Positions 1 through 6,185 of a stretch of DNA of 19,811 nt are shown here, piece after piece. The stretch is from contig CALVAU010000223.1 of assembly GCA_944325615.1 (NCBI GenBank), positions 1-19,811 of the forward strand, in the 5' to 3' direction. Both the position numbers and the translations under genes were made by a program. The stretch is from Candidatus Gastranaerophilales bacterium. GTDB taxonomy: Bacteria; Cyanobacteriota; Vampirovibrionia; Gastranaerophilales; Gastranaerophilaceae. Each line of letters begins with the position of its first letter. Position 1 is the stretch's first letter. The notes beneath the pieces were generated by a model that had not been told where the DNA came from, did not search any database, and saw only the letters and a list, made by a program, of their open reading frames with translations.

Positions 1-75
1 AGTCTGTTTGACTATTGGTGGCTATGTATAATTTTAGGAATTTTAGCTTTAGTAATGTCTAAAAAACTTAAATAA
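1..75 (+). CDS. C-terminal end of a membrane protein (partial)
   Basis: Frame 1 is open from the window edge for 24 codons and ends in TAA. The visible tail reads SLFDYWWLCIILGILALVM followed by the basic end SKKLK, which is a hydrophobic membrane-spanning segment with a positively charged cytoplasmic tail. This is how many transporters, for example major facilitator proteins, end, but the family cannot be named from 24 residues. The other two plus frames stop early. A hairpin terminator follows 80 bases downstream, so this is probably the last gene of its transcript. Confidence 0.6.
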   Translation, partial: SLFDYWWLCIILGILALVMSKKLK

Positions 76-155
76 GATGTCTGAGAAAGTCCTGCGATAA
101 GGAAGGAGAGCAAGACGTTAGAGTCAAGAAGATCTGCTTTTGATTATAAGATTAA

Positions 156-198
156 AAAAAAGAAGAAACATTTTAAAATAAAACGTTTCTTCTTTTTT
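156..198. terminator. Bidirectional rho-independent terminator
   Basis: A 14-bp perfect inverted repeat pairs 156-169 (A-run then GAAGAAAC) with 185-198 (GTTTCTTC then T-run), around a 15-base loop. Each arm ends in an A/T run, so the hairpin can stop transcription from both sides. It lies between the end of the plus-strand membrane protein and the stop of the minus-strand acyl-CoA synthetase at 214. Confidence 0.8.
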
Positions 199-213
199 AA
201 TTAAGCAATTATA

Positions 214-2376
214 TTAGTGGCAAAGTGAGCATTGACCGCTGCAAGAACAGTTTAGAGCTTCTTTAGCTTCTTCCATTCTTACTTTAATACGTCCGTCAAC
301 TGCAATTCCTTCACCAGTTGCTTCTGAAATCAACAATGGGTTGATATCCAACTCATCGATAAATTTGAAGTCATTAACTAATTGAGACAATCTCAATAGA
401 GTTTCTTTTATTTGATCCATTTGAGCTGGTTTTGTACCTCTTGCACCTTGTAATAGTTTATATGCTTTTACTGATTTAATCATTTCTTCAGCATCTACAT
501 CTGTCAAAGGTGCAATTCTGAATGTTACGTCTTTCATAACTTCTACGAATACGCCGCCTAAACCGAACATCATCATTGGACCGTATTGAGGATCTGTTGC
601 TATACCGCATACCATTTCACGGTTACCTTTTACCATTTCTTGGATAATTACACCTTCAAGACCTTCTAACAAGCCTTTTGCTTCAAGTCTTTCTAGCAAT
701 CCTTTGTATTCTTTTCTCAATTGTTCTTCTGATTTGATGTTTACAACAACACCGCCTACATCAGTTTTGTGAGATGTTGTTTTTGAAGTCATTTTCATAA
801 CAACCGGATATCCGATTGAGTTACCTAATTCAACAACTTCATCTTCGTTTGTCGCAAGACCGTATTTGCAAGCTCTGATACCATAAGCTTGTAATACATC
901 AATTGATTCTAAAGTTGTTAATTGAGCTCTGCCTTCAGCAAGAGAACCTTTAATAATTTTTTTAACTTTAGCTTTATCTACATCAAAGCAAGGGATTTTA
1001 CCTTCAGGTCTTTCCATCCATAATCTTTGTTGATTTAATCTGTTTAATCCGTCAGCTGCTTCTTCTGCATACATGAAGAATGGCATATTAACTTCCATAT
1101 CTGAAAGTTTTGAGAAGAATTCGCTCTTTGTCATAAATACGCCGATAACAGGTTTTTCAGGATGTTCAGCTTTGATTTCCATTAAAGCTTTAGCTACATC
1201 GATATCTTTCAAACCTAAGAATGGAAGATAAATTGTGATAATCATATCAACGTTTTCATCAGCGATTACAGTTTCTAATGTTTGTTTGTAGTGTTCGATA
1301 GGAGCTGAAGCAATCATATCGATTGGGTTTTTAACTGAAGCTGCTGATGGTAAGAAGCTTCTTAATTTTTCTTTTGTAGCATCAGTAATTTTAGCCATTT
1401 GCATACCGTATTCGCATACAGCATCTGTTGCCATAATTCCAGGACCACCTGAGTTTGTGATAATTGCTACTCTATCGCCTTTTGGGATAGGACAGTTTGC
1501 AAATACTTTTGCTGTTGCAAATAAGTTTTTCAAAGAATATTCTCTGATTACACCAGATTGTTGTAATAGAGCATTTGCAGCTTTATCAGCTCCAGCTAAA
1601 GATCCAGTGTGAGATGATGCTGCTGATGCACCTGCTGCAGAACGACCTGCTTTTAAAGCTAAAATAGGTTTCTTTTTAGAAATTCTAGATGCTAATTTTC
1701 TGAAGTTTGCAGGGTTTTGGATTGATTCCATATAAAGAAGAATTTGTTCAACATCTTCATCGTTTTCCCAATATTCAATAGCTGTTTCAGCGTTAACATC
1801 AGCTTGGTTACCGATTGAAATAAATTGAGCAAAACCAAGGTTCAAGTCTTTTAAAATATTTAAAATACCGCCGCCTAAAGCTCCTGATTGTGATACAAAA
1901 CCGATGTTACCACGTTCTGGAAGTGATTCTGCAAAACATCCGTCCATTCTGATTTCAGGATTTGTATTTACAACACCTAAGCAGTTTGGACCTACGCATC
2001 TCATTCCGTATTCTTTTAATTTAGCAACAAGTTCTTTTTCAAGAGCTGCACCTTCAGCACCTGTTTCTTTGAAACCTGCTGTGATTATACAAATACCTTT
2101 GATTCCTTTTTCGTGACATTGATCAATTGTTGCAAGAACAAATTTTGCGTTTACTACGATTATTGCCAAATCTACTTCACCAGGAATTTCACCTACTGAT
2201 GTATATGCTTGCAAACCTTCTATAATTCCACCTTTTGGGTTTACAGGATAAATCTTTCCATTGAATTTGTATTCCTGTAATCTTTTCATGATATCAGAAC
2301 CAATGGTGTGTTCTTTTGTTGACGCACCAATTACCGCAATTGATTTCGGTTTCATGATTTTGTCTAAAATATTCAT
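214..2376 (-). CDS. NDP-forming acetyl/acyl-CoA synthetase, fused alpha-beta form
   Basis: The enzyme interconverts acyl-CoA + ADP + Pi and acid + CoA + ATP in the cytoplasm, giving substrate-level ATP in fermenters. Residues 1-125 are a CoA-binding Rossmann domain (SIAVIGAS near the start). Then comes a succinyl-CoA-ligase-like region with SQSGALGGG and the phospho-histidine motif SHTGSLAG (His256 in this numbering), and finally an ATP-grasp domain from about 490 with a second expected phospho-histidine in SHKTDVGG (about His536). Length, 720 aa, fits fused alpha-beta forms. I start at the ATG at 2376 (MNILDKIM), which has GAAAGGACGAG just upstream; a GTG at 2400 would add eight residues but has no ribosome-binding site. 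Odd feature: the protein ends CSCSGQCSLCH, four cysteines and a terminal histidine. The substrate acid cannot be read from sequence. Confidence 0.93.
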   Translation of the reverse strand: MNILDKIMKPKSIAVIGASTKEHTIGSDIMKRLQEYKFNGKIYPVNPKGGIIEGLQAYTSVGEIPGEVDLAIIVVNAKFVLATIDQCHEKGIKGICIITAGFKETGAEGAALEKELVAKLKEYGMRCVGPNCLGVVNTNPEIRMDGCFAESLPERGNIGFVSQSGALGGGILNILKDLNLGFAQFISIGNQADVNAETAIEYWENDEDVEQILLYMESIQNPANFRKLASRISKKKPILALKAGRSAAGASAASSHTGSLAGADKAANALLQQSGVIREYSLKNLFATAKVFANCPIPKGDRVAIITNSGGPGIMATDAVCEYGMQMAKITDATKEKLRSFLPSAASVKNPIDMIASAPIEHYKQTLETVIADENVDMIITIYLPFLGLKDIDVAKALMEIKAEHPEKPVIGVFMTKSEFFSKLSDMEVNMPFFMYAEEAADGLNRLNQQRLWMERPEGKIPCFDVDKAKVKKIIKGSLAEGRAQLTTLESIDVLQAYGIRACKYGLATNEDEVVELGNSIGYPVVMKMTSKTTSHKTDVGGVVVNIKSEEQLRKEYKGLLERLEAKGLLEGLEGVIIQEMVKGNREMVCGIATDPQYGPMMMFGLGGVFVEVMKDVTFRIAPLTDVDAEEMIKSVKAYKLLQGARGTKPAQMDQIKETLLRLSQLVNDFKFIDELDINPLLISEATGEGIAVDGRIKVRMEEAKEALNCSCSGQCSLCH

Positions 2377-2440
2377 TTCTCGTCCTTTCCATGTGCGCAC
2401 TATTTTAAGCTCTCTGACTTTTTAGTGCTTTATATTATCG

Positions 2441-2854
2441 TTAACCTAAAAGATCTTCTAACATTTCATAATATTCATCTTCAAATTTGAAATATAATTC
2501 TTTTACTTTATTCCAAGCTCGTTTTGGTAAGCTTTGCGGCAATGCTTCAAATTTATCCATTGAATTTTTAGCAGCTTTTTCGTATAAGTCCTTATTTTGA
2601 TTAATAATAGTTTCTACGTGCGGCTTTAGTGGATTTCCGCAATATTTTGGTTTTTGTGCAATTATACTTACAGTTTTTTGTTCATGGTTTTGTTTAATAA
2701 GTAAGTCATAATTTTTATCAGCTACCATTGTTTTTAATGTTTGTGCTGATTTTCTTACCAATTTACTTGGAATTGCGCTTAAGTCATTTACAATTATTAC
2801 ATTGCCTTGAAAATTTTTGTTTTGTTGTGTATTAGAGATGTTTTGTACTTTCAT
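2441..2854 (-). CDS. Orphan 137-aa protein downstream of a radical SAM gene
   Basis: I do not recognise the family. The protein is 137 aa, soluble-looking, basic in the middle and acidic at the end (KFEDEYYEMLEDLLG). Its N-terminus, MKVQNISNTQQNKNFQGNV, is polar and Asn/Gln-rich and runs into a Phe-Gln-Gly; it has no hydrophobic core, so it is not a Sec signal. The ATG at 2854 is preferred because GAAAGGACGAA precedes it. Upstream in-frame codons to 2893 would overlap the radical SAM gene and lack a binding site. With this start the gap to the radical SAM stop is 17 bases, so the two are probably co-transcribed. A role as partner or substrate of the radical SAM enzyme is only a guess from position. 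Confidence 0.75.
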   Translation of the reverse strand: MKVQNISNTQQNKNFQGNVIIVNDLSAIPSKLVRKSAQTLKTMVADKNYDLLIKQNHEQKTVSIIAQKPKYCGNPLKPHVETIINQNKDLYEKAAKNSMDKFEALPQSLPKRAWNKVKELYFKFEDEYYEMLEDLLG

Positions 2855-2871
2855 ATTTCGTCCTTTCGATA

Positions 2872-3495
2872 TTAATATCCGTTTACAATCCACTCTCTCA
2901 CTCTAAATTTCGCACCAAGATCTTTTGCTATTTGTTCACATTTTTCAAGATCTAGATGTCTTCCTTTATAGCCTTCCACTACGCTTGCAACGACTGAAAT
3001 ATTCTCATCAGAACATGCTTTTATAAATTTTTTGACTTCTTCATAAGCTTCATCAAATTTTGGTTGAGATAATTCATTGTATTCTTCTTTTGTTGATCCG
3101 TTAAGGCTTACTGAAAATTCGTCAATTAATCCTTTTAATTCTGGAACAACATTTCTTTTATATACAAAATTTGCATGTCCGTTTGTATTTATCCTGATTT
3201 TTGTATCAGGGTATTTTGTTTTTATATATTTAGCGGTTTCTTTTAGCTCTTCAATTTTCATCATCGGCTCGCCGTATCCGCAAAAAATTACTTCTTTAGA
3301 AGGGGTTGTATTATAAATTTTTTCAAACTGCTTGATTACATCTTTTGCTGTTGAATTCTCATCGTCAAGCCATAATTGTTGACCGCATACATCATCTTTA
3401 TCATTTCTCAAGCAAAATATGCAATTATTAGTGCATCTGTTGGTTAAGTTAATATAAATTTTTCCGTCTAATGTATATACTAAAACGTTTGACAT
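2872..3495 (-). CDS. Radical SAM protein, TatD-linked type
   Basis: The 4Fe-4S-binding motif CxxxCxxC is present as C21-TNN-C25-IF-C28, followed by the SAM-contacting GYGEPM element near residue 80 and a short partial TIM-barrel core. The length of 207 aa and the opening YINLTNRCTNNCIFCLRN resemble the small radical SAM family associated with TatD-type metal-dependent hydrolases. The reaction of that family is not established to my knowledge. No TatD gene lies in this window. The start is the ATG at 3495 (MSNVLVYTL), preceded by GGAAAGG; the longer ORF to 3528 would begin upstream of the likely transcription start. It leads a two-gene transcript with the 137-aa orphan. Confidence 0.85.
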   Translation of the reverse strand: MSNVLVYTLDGKIYINLTNRCTNNCIFCLRNDKDDVCGQQLWLDDENSTAKDVIKQFEKIYNTTPSKEVIFCGYGEPMMKIEELKETAKYIKTKYPDTKIRINTNGHANFVYKRNVVPELKGLIDEFSVSLNGSTKEEYNELSQPKFDEAYEEVKKFIKACSDENISVVASVVEGYKGRHLDLEKCEQIAKDLGAKFRVREWIVNGY

Positions 3496-3514
3496 AACTT
3501 GCCTTTCCAATGAA

Positions 3515-3543
3515 ATTATGTCATGCACAAAGTTAATTTACAA
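3515..3543 (-). promoter_or_regulatory. Sigma70-type promoter for the radical SAM operon
   Basis: Reading on the minus strand, TTGTAA (3538-3543) is followed after exactly 17 bases by CATAAT (3515-3520). The predicted transcription start, near 3508, leaves a leader of about 13 bases that contains the GGAAAGG ribosome-binding site before the ATG at 3495. Spacing and position are good; the -35 matches consensus in four of six positions. Confidence 0.55.
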
Positions 3544-3574
3544 GTATAAATATTAAAATATAACATGTTAAACA

Positions 3575-5140
3575 TTAAGTACTGGTTTTAGATTTTGTTT
3601 CATCATTATATTCTGTTGTGCCTGGGAATTGATCTTTTCCTGTTAGTTTTTTAGTTAGCCAGTATTGCATTTTTGGTATAAGTGTGGATAAGAATAATGA
3701 TGATATTATAAATCCAGTACCCCAATTAAGAGCATTTTTTGCAAAGTTTGCACGACAAGCTTTGTTAAGAGTATCTTCGGTTATAACTCCGTCTTTTGCA
3801 CGTTTAATTATATCTTCAATGTAGTTTAGAGTATCAGCTTTAATTCCGTCTAATTCGGCTTGAGCAATAAATTTAAATGGGTTTTTGCGACTGGATTCTT
3901 TTACTTTACTAAACGGAATATCATCTCTTGTTGCAATTTCAAACAAGTTATCCAAGAATTTTGGATTGTTAAATTTTCCGCCTTTGAAGATGCTTTCTAC
4001 TTGTTCTTTAGATAAAAATTTAACGTCTTCGATTGCAGGTTGTAGATCAGACATCTCCTCTGCCAGTTTTGATAATCTTGCATAGTCTTCGCCTTGAGCT
4101 ACTGTTTTTAATTCTTGTAGGAATGTATCCAAAGTTATTACATTTTTATTTTCTTTTGTGAATTGTTTATTGATATTTTCGCTTAGTTTATATTTTTCAT
4201 TACCAAAAACTTTATTTCTAAAATCTTCTACTGAAAGTTGTCCGTTATTTTCTTTTAGTAATGTTTTTAATTCATCAGTTGTGTATTTTGCAGAGACCGG
4301 ATCAAGTCTTGTTTTGTATCCGTCTTCGATTTGGTTAAGCCATCTGTTCATATTTGGCATATTGAACATATAAAAATAAATTGAGGTTATATCTCTGAAT
4401 AAAATTTCAGTTCTTTCATGTTTATTTCTAGAACTTATTGCACGACCTCCTGCTATACCGACGTCTGTTGACAGTAATTGATATTTAGCATCGTTTTCAA
4501 AATGATTGGCAAGAGTTAATAGTGTTTGAGTATTTACTAACCCTTTGAACGTTGGAGCAAATTTCTTTTCGATTGACGATAGAAATTTTTCCATTTGAGG
4601 TTGGTAAATATTTGGTTGTTTTTCAGGGTATGCTAATTTTTGAGATTGTTTTTTATTTGCTCTTTTTGCATCCCTATTTTTATAATAATTTGTAATTGCT
4701 TGATTTAGTTTTGGAACAACAAGACCTACAAGACAGTTTGCAAGAATAATGCTGCTTGTAACTTTTCCAAATTTGAATGCCGCTATCTTATTTTTAGAGA
4801 TACTAGTTCGTTTTATGTAGTTTTTAAGTGGGTTGTGTAGAGCATCTTCTCCAACATCAAAGTTTGTTTCTGGCAATTTCAAAATTTTCTTGCCGACAAA
4901 ATGGTCAATAAGCTTGTTAAAGGCGGGAACTCCAGTAAACCAAAATAGAGCACCAAGAGATTCTTCAGTTACACGTTCTCTTGCTTCATAAAAGCCCCCT
5001 CGTTTATGAGCTTGGTATGTTCTTCCACTAATTACAGTACTTTCAAGTAATATTAATGGAGCAAGCCCACGACTAGCCATTCCTTTTACAAAATGTCTTA
5101 GGGTATAATTGTTTTTTGATACTATGGGTTCTATAGACAT
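3575..5140 (-). CDS. Membrane-associated orphan with two diverged internal repeats
   Basis: I do not recognise a named family. The 521-aa protein has two clear hydrophobic segments, about 128-148 (SSIILANCLVGLVVPKL) and 472-490 (TGFIISSLFLSTLIPKM), plus weaker amphipathic stretches near 22-38 and 62-80. The segments share the pattern II-x(4-6)-L-x-L-(V/I)-P-K. Upstream of each is a second pair of similar stretches: residues 38-78 (GR, then EARERVTEESLGALFWF, then VPAFNKLI) and 232-270 (GR, then HERTEILFRDITSIYFYMF, then MPNMNRWL). This suggests an old duplication. The region 280-470 is helical, charged and probably soluble. The ATG at 5140 has no clear Shine-Dalgarno sequence. It is divergent from another membrane orphan. 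Probably a lineage-specific cell-surface or inner-membrane protein, role unknown. Confidence 0.8.
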   Translation of the reverse strand: MSIEPIVSKNNYTLRHFVKGMASRGLAPLILLESTVISGRTYQAHKRGGFYEARERVTEESLGALFWFTGVPAFNKLIDHFVGKKILKLPETNFDVGEDALHNPLKNYIKRTSISKNKIAAFKFGKVTSSIILANCLVGLVVPKLNQAITNYYKNRDAKRANKKQSQKLAYPEKQPNIYQPQMEKFLSSIEKKFAPTFKGLVNTQTLLTLANHFENDAKYQLLSTDVGIAGGRAISSRNKHERTEILFRDITSIYFYMFNMPNMNRWLNQIEDGYKTRLDPVSAKYTTDELKTLLKENNGQLSVEDFRNKVFGNEKYKLSENINKQFTKENKNVITLDTFLQELKTVAQGEDYARLSKLAEEMSDLQPAIEDVKFLSKEQVESIFKGGKFNNPKFLDNLFEIATRDDIPFSKVKESSRKNPFKFIAQAELDGIKADTLNYIEDIIKRAKDGVITEDTLNKACRANFAKNALNWGTGFIISSLFLSTLIPKMQYWLTKKLTGKDQFPGTTEYNDETKSKTST

Positions 5141-5327
5141 AATATTATTATTTCACAATAATTACATTTTCTACAAAGTTGCTGAAAGTTTTTTTTTGCT
5201 AAATATTTTATAATTTTTAATAGTTTGTAACACTGGGGGATTTAAAGTTTTGTTAATTTTTAGTTTATTAGTAACAAGAAATTTTATTTTCATGTTTTTG
5301 CTAAAATGAGTATGAAGGTAGTTAATT
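5141..5327. other. Divergent intergenic region between two membrane orphans
   Basis: 187 bases, almost all A and T. On the plus strand an extended -10 (TG-C-TAAAAT, 5299-5307) lies 20 bases before the ATG at 5328. On the minus strand I see only weak candidates, for example TTTCAG and TAATTA spaced by 17, and no ribosome-binding site in front of the ATG at 5140. A run of nine T at 5190-5198 is present without a convincing hairpin. No small gene is visible. Confidence 0.5.
5299..5307 (+). promoter_or_regulatory. Possible extended -10 promoter for the 281-aa orphan
   Basis: TGCTAAAAT matches the extended -10 pattern TGn-TAnnnT. Transcription would begin near 5314, just before the weak AAGGTAG binding site and the ATG at 5328. 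No good -35 is visible, which is usual for extended -10 promoters. Confidence 0.35.
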
Positions 5328-6173
5328 ATGACATTCAGTCGAGTTTCAAACGTTAATTTAGATAAACATTACAGTGGTAATTCTCAAAAAAATTATATTA
5401 AAAAAGAGTCTCAAAAACCAGTTTTGTCAAAACAAGAAAAAGCCGATGAATTTGTTGACAAATCTGTAAAAAGGAATGTTTTATTAAGTTCAATGGCGGG
5501 AGTAGGGGTAGCTTCTGCGATAATTGCAAAAAAACAAGGATTTTCTTTGAATCCAAAAGTTATATTTTCTCAAAATCCCAAAAATTGGGCTATGTTGAAA
5601 ATTTTTAACAAGAAAAACCCTGATGCTAAATTGATGGAAATTGAAGAGCCGCAAATACTTGCATTAGCTGGCGGATCAGCTCTTGGCGGACTTGTTGGGG
5701 GGGCTGTTTTTGATGATAAAAAATATTTCAAAGGTAAATTGCGAGAGACTGTAAATCAATTATTGGGTAATGTTTTGGTACCTGTAATTTGTGTAAGCGG
5801 AGTTTCTCATTTGTATGATAAAAATAAAGAAAAAATCTTGAGCTTTGTTCCGCAAGTTCCTGGATTTAACAATAAAGGAGTAAAATATTTTAATAAAATA
5901 TTAAAAGCAATACCTTCTGCTGCAATGACTTTAGTGGGATTAGGGGTAGGTATTGTTGGCGGTAATAAGTTATCTAACTTTATAAATGAAAAAATTTATC
6001 ATAAACATGTTGAGAGAAAAATTAAAAAAACAGATTTTGCTCCGCACGTTGATGATTTAAGTATGGCTATTACGTTGATGGCAGACAAATCTCCAATATC
6101 TACAGCAATTACAAGAACTGTACCGGGATTTTTATGTGTGCCTGGGTATCAAATTGGTATTCATAGAGACTAG
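5328..6173 (+). CDS. Orphan multi-pass membrane protein
   Basis: Family not recognised. The 281-aa protein begins with a polar, Asn/Lys-rich stretch of about 48 residues with no signal peptide, followed by four hydrophobic, glycine-rich segments: about 50-67 (NVLLSSMAGVGVASAIIA), 109-127 (ILALAGGSALGGLVGGAVF), 145-163 (LLGNVLVPVICVSGVS) and 197-215 (AAMTLVGLGVGIVGG). The small-residue packing motifs (GGSALGGLVGG, GLGVGIVGG) suggest tightly packed membrane helices or a self-associating protein. The C-terminal 60 residues are mixed and probably cytoplasmic or periplasmic. It is transcribed away from the 521-aa membrane orphan and converges with the glucanotransferase gene 12 bases downstream. 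The start ATG has a weak AAGGTAG site. Function unknown. Confidence 0.8.
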   Translation: MTFSRVSNVNLDKHYSGNSQKNYIKKESQKPVLSKQEKADEFVDKSVKRNVLLSSMAGVGVASAIIAKKQGFSLNPKVIFSQNPKNWAMLKIFNKKNPDAKLMEIEEPQILALAGGSALGGLVGGAVFDDKKYFKGKLRETVNQLLGNVLVPVICVSGVSHLYDKNKEKILSFVPQVPGFNNKGVKYFNKILKAIPSAAMTLVGLGVGIVGGNKLSNFINEKIYHKHVERKIKKTDFAPHVDDLSMAITLMADKSPISTAITRTVPGFLCVPGYQIGIHRD

Positions 6174-6185
6174 TTAAAAAATAAC

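Noticed and set aside
77..100. Seven-codon ORF (MSEKVLR) after the partial membrane gene
   Set aside because: Too short and without a ribosome-binding site at a useful distance.
3561..3570. Palindrome TAACATGTTA just downstream of the 521-aa gene
   Set aside because: Perfect over ten bases but AT-rich, and downstream of the stop rather than at a promoter core; no second copy seen.
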